The notes: generated from the sequence alone by a model not told the origin. Numbered from the stretch's first letter, positions 36,143 to 50,563 are shown. The stretch: DNA of 64,000 nt from Auanema rhodensis (GCA_964057225.1 OZ059897.1:372001-436000), one strand, 5' to 3'. Program-made: numbers and translations.

Positions 36143-38140
36143 TCACCGTGAAGAATTAATTTTTTTGTTGAATAACAATGTCCATCGTCTTTGTCTTGAA
36201 AAAAGGAATCTAAAAACATCTACTTTTTGTGAAATTCTTCTGAAATTTTTCGGGAAACTTTTTGTCAAAATGTTTTTGGAAGCAATGTTGAGTGTACATG
36301 GAAACTCAACATACACTAATGCATCATTTTTCAAACGATCATAACTAATTTGTGTATTGAGCTTTTCTCAATGTAGTATAGTGCATTCGATGCGGATTTT
36401 TAAGCTGCGTCGATCTGTTTTATCAGATTTGCGCTAGCTTAAAAATACACCGAGATATCAACTGATATAGGTTCACATTTATATCCTCGATTTTCACCGT
36501 GAAGAATTAATTTTTTTGTTGAATAACAATGTCCATCGTCTTTGTCTTGAAAAAAGGAATCTAAAAACATCTACTTTTTGTGAAATTATGTTGAAATTTT
36601 TCGGGAAACTTTTTGTCAAAATGTTTTTGGAAGCAATGTTGAGTGTACATGGAAACTCAACATACACTAATGCATCATTTTTCAAACGATCATAACTAAT
36701 TTTTGTATTAAGCGTTTCTTAATGTAGTATAGTGCATTCGATGCGGATTTTTAAGCTGCGTCGATCTGTGTTATCAGATTTGCGCTAGCTTGAAAATGCA
36801 CCGAGATATCAACTGATATAGGTTCACACTTATATCCTCGATTTTCACCGTGCAGAATTAATTTTTTTGTTGAATAACAATGTCCATCGTCTTTAACTTG
36901 AAATAAGGAATCTAAAAACATCTACTTTTTGTGAAATTATTCTGAAATTTTTCGGGAAAATTTTTGTCAAAATGTTTTTGGAAGCAATGTTGAGTGTACA
37001 TGGAAACTCAATATACACTAATGCATCATTTTTCAAACGATCATAACTAATTTTTGTATTGAGCGTTTCTCCATGTAGTATAGTGCATTCGATGCGGATT
37101 TTTAAGCTGCGTCGATCTGTGTTATCAGATTTGCGCTAGCTTGAAAATGCACCGAGATATCAACTGATATAGGTTCACACTTATATCCTCGATTTTCACC
37201 GTGAAGAATTAATTTTTTTGTTGAATAACAATGTCCATCGTCTTTGTCTTGAAAAAAGGAATCTAAAAACATCTACTTTTTGTGAAATTATTTTGAAATT
37301 TTTCGGGAAACTTTTTGTCAAAATGTTTTTGGAAGCAATGTTGAGTGTACATGGAAACTCAACATACACTAATGCATCATTTTTCAAACGATCATAACTA
37401 ATTTTTGTATTGAGCGTTTTTTAATGTAGTATAGTGCATTCGATGCGGATTTTTAAGCTGCGTCGATCTGTGTTATCAGATTTGCGCTAGCTTGAAAATG
37501 CACCGAGATATCAACTGATATAGGTTCACATTTATATCCTCGATTTTCACCGTGAAGAATTAATTTTTTTGTTGAATAACAATGTCCATCGTCTTTGTCT
37601 TGAAAAAAGGAATCTAAAAACATCTACTTTTTGTGAAATTATGTTGAAATTTTTCGGGAAACTTTTTGTCAAAATGTTTTTGGAAGCAATGTTGAGTGTA
37701 CATGGAAACTCAACATACACTAATGCATCATTTTTCAAACGATCATAACTAATTTTTGTATTGAGCGTTTCTTAATGTAGTATAGTGCATTCGATGCGGA
37801 TTTTTAAGCTGCGTCGATCTGTGTTATCAGATTTGCGCTAGCTTGAAAATGCACCGAGATATCAACTGATATAGGTTCACACTTATATCCTCGATTTTCA
37901 CCGTGAAGAATTAATTTTTTTGTTGAATAACAATGTCCATCGTCTTTGTCTTGAAAAAAGGAATCTAAAAACATCTACTTTTTGTGAAATTATTTTGAAA
38001 TTTTTCGGGAAACTTTTTGTCAAAATGTTTTTGGAAGCAATGTTGAGTGTACATGGAAACTCAACATACACTAATGCATCATTTTTCAAACGATCATAAC
38101 TAATTTTTGTATTGAGCGTTTCTCCATGTAGTATAGTGCA
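36143..38140. repeat. Six-unit HOR (2106 bp), copy 2
   Basis: Same unit order as copy 1. Private marks are AATTTGTGTATTG near 36349 and GAAATAAGG near 36901. The match ends at about 38140, where this copy reads AAGATGCG and GATTTAGG in place of AAGCTGCG and GATATATG. Confidence 0.85.
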
Positions 38141-41100
38141 TTCGATGCGGATTTTTAAGATGCGTCGATCTGTGTTATCAGATTTGCGCTAGCTTGAAAA
38201 TGCACCGAGATATCAACTGATTTAGGTTCACACTTATATCCTCGATTTTCACCGTGCAGAATTAATTTTTTTGTTGAATAACATTGTCCATCGTCTTTGT
38301 CTTGAAAAAAGGAATCTAAAAACATCTACTTTTTGTGAAATTATTTTGAAATTTTTCGGGAAAATTTTTGTCAAAATGTTTTTGGAAGCATTGTTGAGTG
38401 TACATGGAAACTCAACATACACTAATGCATCATTTTTCAAACGATCATAACTAATTTTTGTATTGAGCGTTTCTTTATGTAGTATAGTGCATTCGATGCG
38501 GATTTTTAAGCTGCGTCGATCTGTGTTATCAGATTTGCGCTAGCTTAAAAATACACCGAGATATCAACTGATATAGGTTCACATTTATATCCTCGATTTT
38601 CACCGTGAAGAATTAATTTTTTTGTTGAATAACAATGTCCATCGTCTTTGTCTTGAAAAAAGGAATCTAAAAACATCTACTTTTTGTGAAATTATGTTGA
38701 AATTTTTCGGGAAACTTTTTGTCAAAATGTTTTTGGAAGCAATGTTGAGTGTACATGGAAACTCAACATACACTAATGCATCATTTTTCAAACGATCATA
38801 ACTAATTTTTGTATTGAGCGTTTCTTAATGTAGTATAGTGCATTCGATGCGGATTTTTAAGCTGCGTCGATCTGTGTTATCAGATTTGCGCTAGCTTGAA
38901 AATGCACCGAGATATCAACTGATATAGGTTCACACTTATATCCTCGATTTTCACCGTGAAGAATTAATTTTTTTGTTGAATAACAATGTCCATCGTCTTT
39001 GTCTTGAAAAAAGGAATCTAAAAACATCTACTTTTTGTGAAATTCTTTTGAAATTTTTCGGGAAACTTTTTGTCAAAATGTTTTTGGAAGCAATGTTGAG
39101 TGTACATGGAAACTCAACATACACTAATGCATCATTTTTCAAACGATCATAACTAATTTTTGTATTGAGCTTTTCTCAATGTAGTATAGTGCATTCGATG
39201 CGGATTTTTAAGCTGCGTCGATCTGTGTTATCAGATTTGCGCTAGCTTAAAAATACACCGAGATATCAACTGATATAGGTTCACATTTATATCCTCGATT
39301 TTCACCGTGAAGAATTAATTTTTTTGTTGAATAACAATGTCCATCGTCTTTGTCTTAAAAAAAGGAATCTAAAAACATCTACTTTTTGTGAAATTATGTT
39401 GAAATTTTTCGGGAAACTTTTTGTCAAAATGTTTTTGGAAGCAATGTTGAGTGTACATGGAAACTCAACATACACTAATGCATCATTTTTCAAACGATCA
39501 TAATAATTTTTGTATTGAGCGTTTCTTAATGTAGTATAGTGCATTCGATGCGGATTTTTAAGCTGCGTCGATCTGTGTTATCAGATTTGCGCTAGCTTGA
39601 AAATGCACCGAGATATCAACTGATATAGGTTCACACTTATATCCTCGATTTTCACCGTGAAGAATTAATTTTTTTGTTGAATAACAATGTCCATCGTCTT
39701 TGTCTTGAAAAAAGGAATCTAAAAACATCTACTTTTTGTGAAATTCTTTTGAAATTTTTCGGGAAACTTTTTGTCAAAATGTTTTTGGAAGCAATGTTGA
39801 GTGTACATGGAAACTCAACATACACTAATGCATCATTTTTCAAACGATCATAACTAATTTTTGTATTGAGCTTTTCTCAATGTAGTATAGTGCATTCGAT
39901 GCGGATTTTTAAGCTGCGTCGATCTGTGTTATCAGATTTGCGCTAGCTTAAAAATACACCGAGATATCAACTGATATAGGTTCACATTTATATCCTCGAT
40001 TTTCACCGTGAAGAATTAATTTTTTTGTTGAATAACAATGTCCATCGTCTTTGTCTTGAAAAAAGGAATCTAAAAACATCTACTTTTTGTGAAATTATTT
40101 TGAAATTTTTCGGGAAACTTTTTGTCAAAATGTTTTTGGAAGCAATGTTGAGTGTACATGGAAACTCAACATACACTAATGCATCATTTTTCAAACGATC
40201 ATAACTAATTTTTGTATTGAGCGTTTCTCCATGTAGTATAGTGCATTCGATGCGGATTTTTAAGATGCGTCGATCTGTGTTATCAGATTTGCGCTAGCTT
40301 GAAAATGCACCGAGATATCAACTGATTTAGGTTCACACTTATATCCTCGATTTTCACCGTGCAGAATTAATTTTTTTGTTGAATAACAATGTCCATCGTC
40401 TTTGTCTTGAAAAAAGGAATCTAAAAACATCTACTTTTTGTGAAATTATTTTGAAATTTTTCGGGAAAATTTTTGTCAAAATGTTTTTGGAAGCATTGTT
40501 GAGTGTACATGGAAACTCAACATACACTAATGCATCATTTTTCAAACGATCATAACTAATTTTTGTATTGAGCGTTTCTTTATGTAGTATAGTGCATTCG
40601 ATGCGGATTTTTAAGCTGCGTCGATCTGTGTTATCAGATTTGCGCTAGCTTAAAAATACACCGAGATATCAACTGATATAGGTTCACATTTATATCCTCG
40701 ATTTTCACCGTGAAGAATTAATTTTTTTGTTGAATAACAATGTCCATCGTCTTTGTCTTGAAAAAAGGAATCTAAAAACATCTACTTTTTGTAAAATTAT
40801 GTTGAAATTTTTCGGGAAACTTTTTGTCAAAATGTTTTTGGAAGCAATGTTGAGTGTACATGGAAACTCAACATACACTAATGCATCATTTTTCAAACGA
40901 TCATAACTAATTTTTGTATTGAGCGTTTCTTAATGTAGTATAGTGCATTCGATGCGGATTTTTAAGCTGCGTCGATCTGTGTTATCAGATTTGCGCTAGC
41001 TTGAAAATGCACCGAGATATCAACTGATATAGGTTCACACTTATATCCTCGATTTTCACCGTGAAGAATTAATTTTTTTGTTGAATAACAATGTCCATCG

Positions 41101-42108
41101 TCTTCGTCTTGAAAAAAGGAATCTAAAAACATCTACTTTTTGTGAAATTCTTTTGAAATTTTTCGGGAAACTTTTTGTCAAAATGTTTTTGGAAGCAATG
41201 TTGAGTGTACATGGAAACTCAACATACACTAATGCATCATTTTTCAAACGATCATAACTAATTTTTGTATTGAGCTTTTCTCAATGTAGTATAGTGCATT
41301 CGATGCGGATTTTTAAGCTGCGTCGATCTGTGTTATCAGATTTGCGCTAGCTTAAAAATACACCGAGATATCAACTGATATAGGTTCACATTTATATCCT
41401 CGATTTTCACCGTGAAGAATTAATTTTTTTGTTGAATAACAATGTCCATCGTCTTTGTCTTGAAAAAAGGAATCTAAAAACATCTACTTTTTGTGAAATT
41501 ATTTTGAAATTTTTCGGGAAACTTTTTGTCAAAATGTTTTTGGAAGCAATGTTGAGTGTACATGGAAACTCAACATACACTAATGCATCATTTTTCAAAC
41601 GATCATAACTAATTTTTGTATTGAGCGTTTCTCCATGTAGTATAGTGCATTCGATGCGGATTTTTAAGATGCGTCGATCTGTGTTATCAGATTTGCGCTA
41701 GCTTGAAAATGCACCGAGATATCAACTGATTTAGGTTCACACTTATATCCTCGATTTTCACCGTGAAGAATTAATTTTTTTGTTGAATAACAATGTCCAT
41801 CGTCTTTGTCTTGAAAAAAGGAATCTAAAAACATCTACTTTTTGTGAAATTATGTTGAAATTTTTCGGGAAACTTTTTGTCAAAATGTTTTTGGAAGCAA
41901 TGTTGAGTGTACATGGAAACTCAACATACACTAATGCATCATTTTTCAAACGATCATAACTAATTTTTGTATTGAGCGTTTCTTAATGTAGTATAGTGCA
42001 TTCGATGCGGATTTTTAAGCTGCGTCGATCTGTGTTATCAGATTTGCGCTAGCTTGAAAATGCACCGAGATATCAACTGATATAGGTTCACACTTATATC
42101 CTCGATTT
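38141..42108. repeat. Mosaic of R units with 2105-, 701- and 1404-bp local repeats
   Basis: GATTTAGG, preceded by AAGATGCG, occurs near 38219, 40324 and 41729, at spacings of 2105 and 1405 bp. After the first two comes a unit with AATTATTTT, GCATTG and CTTTATG (starts near 38282 and 40387), then an ATTATGTTG unit and an ATTCTTTTG unit. The pair starting near 38984 and 39335 repeats at about 701 bp. CTTCGTCTTG near 41103 is private. The region records several small unequal exchanges. Confidence 0.7.
39501..39510. repeat. One-base deletion giving a 350-bp unit
   Basis: CATAATAATTTT stands where other units have CATAACTAATTTT, so one C is missing at about 39503. All later unit starts are shifted by -1 until a +1 insertion near 50508. 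This is the only 350-bp unit I found. Confidence 0.85.
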
Positions 42109-43207
42109 TCACCGTGAAGAATTAATTTTTTTGTTGAATAACAATGTCCATCGTCTTTGTCTTGAAAAAAGGAATCTAAAAACATCTACTTTTTGTGAAA
42201 TTCTTTTGAAATTTTTCGGGAAACTTTTTGTCAAAATGTTTTTGGAAGCAATGTTGAGTGTACATGGAAACTCAACATACACTAATGCATCATTTTTCAA
42301 ACGATCATAACTAATTTTTGTATTGAGCTTTTCTCAATGTAGTATAGTGCATTCGATGCGGATTTTTAAGCTGCGTCGATCTGTGTTATCAGATTTGCGC
42401 TAGCTTGAAAATGCACCGAGATATCAACTGATATAGGTTCACACTTATATCCTCGATTTTCACCGTGAAGAATTAATTTTTTTGTTGAATAACAATGTCC
42501 ATCGTCTTTTTCTTGAAAAAAGGAATCTAAAAACATCTACTTTTTGTGAAATTCTTTTGAAATTTTTCGGGAAACTTTTTGTCAAAATGTTTTTGGAAGC
42601 AATGTTGAGTGTACATGGAAACTCAACATACACTAATGCATCATTTTTCAAACGATCATAACTAATTTTTGTATTGAGCTTTTCTCAATGTAGTATAGTG
42701 CATTCGATGCGGATTTTTAAGCTGCGTCGATCTGTGTTATCAGATTTGCGCTAGCTTGAAAATGCACCGAGATATCAACTGATATAGGTTCACACTTATA
42801 TCCTCGATTTTCACCGTGAAGAATTAATTTTTTTGTTGAATAACAATGTCCATCGTCTTTGTCTTGAAAAAAGGAATCTAAAAACATCTACTTTTTGTGA
42901 AATTCTTTTGAAATTTTTCGGGAAACTTTTTGTCAAAATGTTTTTGGAAGCAATGTTGAGTGTACATGGAAACTCAACATACACTAATGCATCATTTTTC
43001 AAACGATCATAACTAATTTTTGTATTGAGCTTTTCTCAATGTAGTATAGTGCATTCGATGCGGATTTTTAAGCTGCGTCGATCTGTGTTATCAGATTTGC
43101 GCTAGCTTGAAAATGCACCGAGATATCAACTGATATAGGTTCACACTTATATCCTCGATTTTCACCGTGAAGAATTAATTTTTTTGTTGAATAACAATGT
43201 CCATCGT
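42109..43207. repeat. 702-bp two-unit repeat distinguished by CTTTTTCTTG
   Basis: Four successive ATTCTTTTG units alternate GTCTTTGTCTTG (starts near 42142 and 42844) and GTCTTTTTCTTG (near 42493 and 43195), otherwise near-identical. That gives a 702-bp period. The last CTTTTTCTTG unit begins the ~7.4-kb duplication. Confidence 0.75.
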
Positions 43208-46200
43208 CTTTTTCTTGAAAAAAGGAATCTAAAAACATCTACTTTTTGTGAAATTCTTTTGAAATTTTTCGGGAAACTTTTTGTCAAAATGTTTTTGGAA
43301 GCAATGTTGAGTGTACATGGAAACTCAACATACACTAATGCATCATTTTTCAAACGATCATAACTAATTTTTGTATTGAGCTTTTCTCAATGTAGTATAG
43401 TGCATTCGATGCGGATTTTTAAGCTGCGTCGATCTGTGTTATCAGATTTGCGCTAGCTTGAAAATGCACCGAGATATCAACTGATATAGGTTCACACTTA
43501 TATCCTCGATTTTCACCGTGAAGAATTAATTTTTTTGTTGAATAACATTGTCCATCGTCTTTGTCTTGAAAAAAGGAATCTAAAAACATCTACTTTTTGT
43601 GAAATTATTTTGAAATTTTTCGGGAAACTTTTTGTCAAAATGTTTTTGGAAGCATTGTTGAGTGTACATGGAAACTCAACATACACTAATGCATCATTTT
43701 TCAAACGATCATAACTAATTTTTGTATTGAGCGTTTCTTTATGTAGTATAGTGCATTCGATGCGGATTTTTAAGCTGCGTCGATCTGTGTTATCAGATTT
43801 GCGCTAGCTTGAAAATGCACCGAGATATCAACTGATATAGGTTCACACTTATATCCTCGATTTTCACCGTGAAGAATTAATTTTTTTGTTGAATAACATT
43901 GTCCATCGTCTTTGTCTTGAAAAAAGGAATCTAAAAACATCTACTTTTTGTGAAATTCTTTTGAAATTTTTCGGGAAACTTTTTGTCAAAATGTTTTTGG
44001 AAGCAATGTTGAGTGTACATGGAAACTCAACATACACTAATGCATCATTTTTCAAACGATCATAACTAATTTTTGTATTGAGCTTTTCTCAATGTAGTAT
44101 AGTGCATTCGATGCGGATTTTTAAGCTGCGTCGATCTGTGTTATCAGATTTGCGCTAGCTTTAAAATACACCGAGATATCAACTGATATAGGTTCACATT
44201 TATATCCTCGATTTTCACCGTGAAGAATTAATTTTTTTGTTGAATAACAATGTCCATCGTCTTTGTCTTGAAAAAAGGAATCTAAAAACATCTACTTTTT
44301 GTGAAATTCTTTTGAAATTTTTCGGGAAACTTTTTGTCAAAATGTTTTTGGAAGCAATGTTGAGTGTACATGGAAACTCAACATACACTAATGCATCATT
44401 TTTCAAACGATCATAACTAATTTTTGTATTGAGCTTTTCTCAATGTAGTATAGTGCATTCGATGCGGATTTTTAAGCTGCGTCGATCTGTGTTATCAGAT
44501 TTGCGCTAGCTTTAAAATACACCGAGATATCAACTGATATAGGTTCACATTTATATCCTCGATTTTCACCGTGAAGAATTAATTTTTTTGTTGAATAACA
44601 ATGTCCATCGTCTTTGTCTTGAAAAAAGGAATCTAAAAACATCTACTTTTTGTGAAATTATGTTGAAATTTTTCGGGAAACTTTTTGTCAAAATGTTTTT
44701 GGAAGCAATGTTGAGTGTACATGGAAACTCAACATACACTAATGCATCATTTTTCAAACGATCATAACTAATTTTTGTATTGAGCTTTTCTCAATGTAGT
44801 ATAGTGCATTCGATGCGGATTTTTAAGCTGCGTCGATCTGTTTTATCAGATTTGCGCTAGCTTAAAAATACACCGAGATATCAACTGATATAGGTTCACA
44901 TTTATATCCTCGATTTTCACCGTGAAGAATTAATTTTTTTGTTGAATAACAATGTCCATCGTCTTTGTCTTGAAAAAAGGAATCTAAAAACATCTACTTT
45001 TTGTGAACTTATGTTGAAATTTTTCGGGAAACTTTTTGTCAAAATGTTTTTGGAAGCAATGTTGAGTGTACATGGAAACTCAACATACACTAATGCATCA
45101 TTTTTCAAACGATCATAACTAATTTTTGTATTGAGCGTTTCTTAATGTAGTATAGTGCATTCGATGCGGATTTTTAAGCTGCGTCGATCTGTGTTATCAG
45201 ATTTGCGCTAGCTTGAAAATGCACCGAGATATCAACTGATATAGGTTCACATTTATATCCTCGATTTTCACCGTGCAGAATTAATTTTTTTGTTGAATAA
45301 CAATGTCCATCGTCTTTGTCTTGAAAAAAGGAATCTAAAAACATCTACTTTTTGTGAAATTATTTTGAAATTTTTCGGGAAACTTTTTGTCAAAATGTTT
45401 TTGGAAGCAATGTTGAGTGTACATGGAAACTCAACATACACTAATGCATCATTTTTCAAACGATCATAACTAATTTTTGTATTGAGCGTTTCTTAATGTA
45501 GTATAGTGCATTCGATGCGGATTTTTAAGCTGCGTCGATCTGTTTTATCAGATTTGCGCTAGCTTAAAAATACACCGAGATATCAACTGATATAGGTTCA
45601 CACTTATATCCTCGATTTTCACCGTGAAGAATTAATTTTTTTGTTGAATAACATTGTCCATCGTCTTTGTCTTGAAAAAAGGAATCTAAAAACATCTACT
45701 TTTTGTGAAATTATTTTGAAATTTTTCGGGAAACTTTTTGTCAAAATGTTTTTGGAAGCAATGTTGAGTGTACATGGAAACTCAACATACACTAATGCAT
45801 CATTTTTCAAACGATCATAACTAATTTTTGTATTGAGCGTTTCTTTATGTAGTATAGTGCATTCGATGCGGATTTTTAAGCTGCGTCGATCTGTGTTATC
45901 AGATTTGCGCTAGCTTGAAAATGCACCGAGATATCAACTGATATAGGTTCACACTTATATCCTCGATTTTCACCGTGAAGAATTAATTTTTTTGTTGAAT
46001 AACAATGTCCATCGTCTTTTTCTTGAAAAAAGGAATCTAAAAACATCTACTTTTTGTGAAATTCTTTTGAAATTTTTCGGGAAACTTTTTGTCAAAATGT
46101 TTTTGGAAGCAATGTTGAGTGTACATGGAAACTCAACATACACTAATGCATCATTTTTCAAACGATCATAACTAATTTTTGTATTGAGCTTTTCTCAATG

Positions 46201-46899
46201 TAGTATAGTGCATTCGATGCGGATTTTTAAGCTGCGTCGATCTGTGTTATCAGATTTGCGCTAGCTTGAAAATGCACCGAGATATCAACTGATATAGGTT
46301 CACACTTATATCCTCGATTTTCACCGTGAAGAATTAATTTTTTTGTTGAATAACATTGTCCATCGTCTTTGTCTTGAAAAAAGGAATCTAAAAACATCTA
46401 CTTTTTGTGAAATTATTTTGAAATTTTTCGGGAAAATTTTTGTCAAAATGTTTTTGGAAGCATTGTTGAGTGTACATGGAAACTCAACATACACTAATGC
46501 ATCATTTTTCAAACGATCATAACTAATTTTTGTATTGAGCGTTTCTTTATGTAGTATAGTGCATTCGATGCGGATTTTTAAGCTGCGTCGATCTGTGTTA
46601 TCAGATTTGCGCTAGCTTGAAAATGCACCGAGATATCAACTGATATAGGTTCACACTTATATCCTCGATTTTCACCGTGAAGAATTAATTTTTTTGTTGA
46701 ATAACATTGTCCATCGTCTTTGTCTTGAAAAAAGGAATCTAAAAACATCTACTTTTTGTGAAATTCTTTTGAAATTTTTCGGGAAACTTTTTGTCAAAAT
46801 GTTTTTGGAAGCAATGTTGAGTGTACATGGAAACTCAACATACACTAATGCATCATTTTTCAAACGATCATAACTGATTTTTGTATTGAGCTTTTCTCA

Positions 46900-47680
46900 A
46901 TGTAGTATAGTGCATTCGATGCGGATTTTTAAGCTGCGTCGATCTGTGTTATCAGATTTGCGCTAGCTTTAAAATACACCGAGATATCAACTGATATAGG
47001 TTCACATTTATATCCTCGATTTTCACCGTGAAGAATTAATTTTTTTGTTGAATAACAATGTCCATCGTCTTTGTCTTGAAAAAAGGAATCTAAAAACATC
47101 TACTTTTTGTGAAATTCTTTTGAAATTTTTCGGGAAACTTTTTGTCAAAATGTTTTTGGAAGCAATGTTGAGTGTACATGGAAACTCAGCATACACTAAT
47201 GCATCATTTTTCAAACGATCATAACTAATTTTTGTATTGAGCTTTTCTCAATGTAGTATAGTGCATTCGATGCGGATTTTTAAGCTGCGTCGATCTGTGT
47301 TATCAGATTTGCGCTAGCTTGAAAATGCACCGAGATATCAACTGATATAGGTTCACACTTATATCCTCGATTTTCACCGTGAAGAATTAATTTTTTCGTT
47401 GAATAACATTGTCCATCGTCTTCGCCTTGAAAAAAGAAATCTAAAAACATCTACTTTTAGTAAAATTATCTTGAAATTTTTCAGGAAAATTTTTGTCAAA
47501 ATGTTTTTGGAAGCAATGTTGAGTGTACATGGAAACTCAACATACACTAATGCATCATTTTTCAAACGATCATAACTAATTTTTGTATTGAGCTTTTCTC
47601 AATGTAGTATAGTGCATTCGATGCGGATTTTTAAGCTGCGTCGATCTGTGTTATCAGATTTGCGCTAGCTTGAAAATGCA
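46900..47680. repeat. 702-bp segment present only in copy 1 of the large duplication
   Basis: Copy 1 has two extra units here: one with CTCAGCATAC (near 47187) and the aberrant unit at 47407. In copy 2 the CTGATTTTTG tail at 54245 runs straight into GCTTGAAAATG and a CTTTATG-type unit. The offset to copy 2 changes from 7372 to 6670 across this interval, a difference of exactly 702. The precise break lies in identical sequence and cannot be placed better. Confidence 0.75.
47391..47490. repeat. Aberrant ~100-bp tract in one R unit
   Basis: Within about 100 bp there are L-like states (TTTTCGTTG, ACATTG, GCCTTG) and states seen in no other unit: GTCTTCGCC, CTTTTAGTAAAATTATC and TTTCAGGAAAA. Both flanks are ordinary domain R. 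The tract is thus neither L nor R. It may be a conversion from a third subfamily outside the window, or a relic. It is absent from the second copy of the surrounding duplication. Confidence 0.75.
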
Positions 47681-50505
47681 CCGAGATATCAACTGATATA
47701 GGTTCACACTTATATCCTCGATTTTCACCGTGAAGAATTAATTTTTTTGTTGAATAACATTGTCCATCGTCTTTGTCTTGAAAAAAGGAATCTAAAAACA
47801 TCTACTTTTTGTGAAATTATTTTGAAATTTTTCGGGAAAATTTTTGTCAAAATGTTTTTGGAAGCATTGTTGAGTGTACATGGAAACTCAACATACACTA
47901 ATGCATCATTTTTCAAACGATCATAACTAATTTTTGTATTGAGCGTTTCTTTATGTAGTATAGTGCATTCGATGCGGATTTTTAAGCTGCGTCGATCTGT
48001 GTTATCAGATTTGCGCTAGCTTGAAAATGCACCGAGATATCAACTGATATAGGTTCACACTTATATCCTCGATTTTCACCGTGAAGAATTAATTTTTTTG
48101 TTGAATAACATTGTCCATCGTCTTTGTCTTGAAAAAAGGAATCTAAAAACATCTACTTTTTGTGAAATTCTTTTGAAATTTTTCGGGAAACTTTTTGTCA
48201 AAATGTTTTTGGAAGCAATGTTGAGTGTACATGGAAACTCAACATACACTAATGCATCATTTTTCAAACGATCATAACTGATTTTTGTATTGAGCTTTTC
48301 TCAATGTAGTATAGTGCATTCGATGCGGATTTTTAAGCTGCGTCGATCTGTGTTATCAGATTTGCGCTAGCTTTAAAATACACCGAGATATCAACTGATA
48401 TAGGTTCACATTTATATCCTCGATTTTCACCGTGAAGAATTAATTTTTTTGTTGAATAACAATGTCCATCGTCTTTGTCTTGAAAAAAGGAATCTAAAAA
48501 CATCTACTTTTTGTGAAATTCTTTTGAAATTTTTCGGGAAACTTTTTGTCAAAATGTTTTTGGAAGCAATGTTGAGTGTACATGGAAACTCAGCATACAC
48601 TAATGCATCATTTTTCAAACGATCATAACTAATTTTTGTATTGAGCTTTTCTCAATGTAGTATAGTGCATTCGATGCGGATTTTTAAGTTGCGTCGATCT
48701 GTGTTATCAGATTTGCGCTAGCTTGAAAATGCACCGAGATATCAACTGATATAGGTTCACACTTATATCCTCGATTTTCACCGTGAAGAATTAATTTTTT
48801 TGTTGAATAACATTGTCCATCGTCTTTGTCTTGAAAAAAGGAATCTAAAAACATCTACTTTTTGTGAAATTATTTTGAAATTTTTCGGGAAAATTTTTGT
48901 CAAAATGTTTTTGGAAGCATTGTTGAGTGTACATGGAAACTCAACATACACTAATGCATCATTTTTCAAACGATCATAACTAATTTTTGTTGTGAGCGTT
49001 TCTTTATGTAGTATAGTGCATTCGATGCGGATTTTTAAGCTGCGTCGATCTGTGTTATCAGATTTGCGCTAGCTTGAAAATGCACCGAGATATCAACTGA
49101 TATAGGTTCACACTTATATCCTCGATTTTCACCGTGAAGAATTAATTTTTTTGTTGAATAACAATGTCCATCGTCTTTGTCTTGAAAAAAGGAATCTAAA
49201 AACATCTACTTTTTGTGAAATTCTTTTGAAATTTTTCGGGAAACTTTTTGTCAAAATGTTTTTGGAAGCAATGTTGAGTGTACATGGAAACTCAACATAC
49301 ACTAATGCATCATTTTTCAAACGATCATAACTAATTTTTGTATTGAGCTTTTCTCAATGTAGTATAGTGCATTCGATGCGGATTTTTAAGCTGCGTCGAT
49401 CTGTGTTATCAGATTTGCGCTAGCTTTAAAATACACCGAGATATCAACTGATATAGGTTCACATTTATATCCTCGATTTTCACCGTGAAGAATTAATTTT
49501 TTTGTTGAATAACAATGTCCATCGTCTTTGTCTTGAAAAAAGGAATCTAAAAACATCTACTTTTTGTGAAATTATGTTGAAATTTTTCGGGAAACTTTTT
49601 GTCAAAATGTTTTTGGAAGCAATGTTGAGTGTACATGGAAACTCAACATACACTAATGCATCATTTTTCAAACGATCATAACTAATTTTTGTATTGAGCG
49701 TTTCTTAATGTAGTATAGTGCATTCGATGCGGATTTTTAAGCTGCGTCGATCTGTGTTATCAGATTTGCGCTAGCTTGAAAATGCACCGAGATATCAACT
49801 GATATAGGTTCACACTTATATCCTCGATTTTCACCGTGCAGAATTAATTTTTTTGTTGAATAACAATGTCCATCGTCTTTATCTTGAAAAAAGGAATCTA
49901 AAAACATCTACTTTTTGTGAAATTATTTTGAAATTTTTCGGGAAAATTTTTGTCAAAATGTTTTTGGAAGCAATGTTGAGTGTACATGGAAACTCAACAT
50001 ACACTAATGCATCATTTTTCAAACGATCATAACTAATTTTTGTATTGAGCTTTTCTCAATGTAGTATAGTGCATTCGATGCGGATTTTTAAGCTGCGTCG
50101 ATCTGTGTTATCAGATTTGCGCTAGCTTAAAATTGCACCGAGATATCAACTGATATAGGTTCACATTTATATCCTCGATTTTCACCGTGAAGAATTAATT
50201 TTTTTGTTGAATAACAATGTCCATCGTCTTTGTCTTGAAAAAAGGAATCTAAAAACATCTACTTTTTGTGAAATTATGTTGAAATTTTTCGGGAAACTTT
50301 TTGTCAAAATGTTTTTGGAAGCAATGTTGAGTGTACATGGAAACTCAACATACACTAATGCATCATTTTTCAAACGATCATAACTAATTTTTGTATTGAG
50401 CGTTTCTTAATGTAGTATAGTGCATTCGATGCGGATTTTTAAGCTGCGTCGATCTGTGTTATCAGATTTGCGCTAGCTTGAAAATGCACCGAGATATCAA
50501 CTGAT

Positions 50506-50563
50506 ATAAAGTTCACACTTATATCCTCGATTTTCACCCTGAAGAATTAATTTTTTCGTTGAA
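50506..50563. repeat. L-like patch with a one-base insertion at the duplication junction
   Basis: GATATAAAGTTCAC (one extra A, near 50508), ACCCTGAAG and TTTTCGTTG interrupt R sequence for about 57 bp. It lies exactly between the two copies of the ~7.4-kb duplication. The extra A restores the unit phase lost near 39503. The same GATATAAAG insertion recurs near 62093 and 63498, where ACCGTGAAG follows. Confidence 0.75.

Larger units (their letters stand above)
43208..50505. repeat. Large tandem duplication (~7.3 kb), copy 1
   Basis: At an offset of 7372 bp, from 43208 to about 46900, and then at 6670 bp, from about 47680 to 50505, unit types follow the same order as in 50580-57176. Rare marks tie the copies: GTGAACTTATG (near 45003 and 52375), CTGATTTTTG (near 46873 and 54245), CTCAGCATAC (near 48590 and 55260), TTTGTTGTGAGCG (near 48988 and 55658), TTTATCTTG (near 49880 and 56550) and TTAAAATTGCACC (near 50127 and 56797). 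Copy 1 contains 702 bp that copy 2 lacks. Confidence 0.85.
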
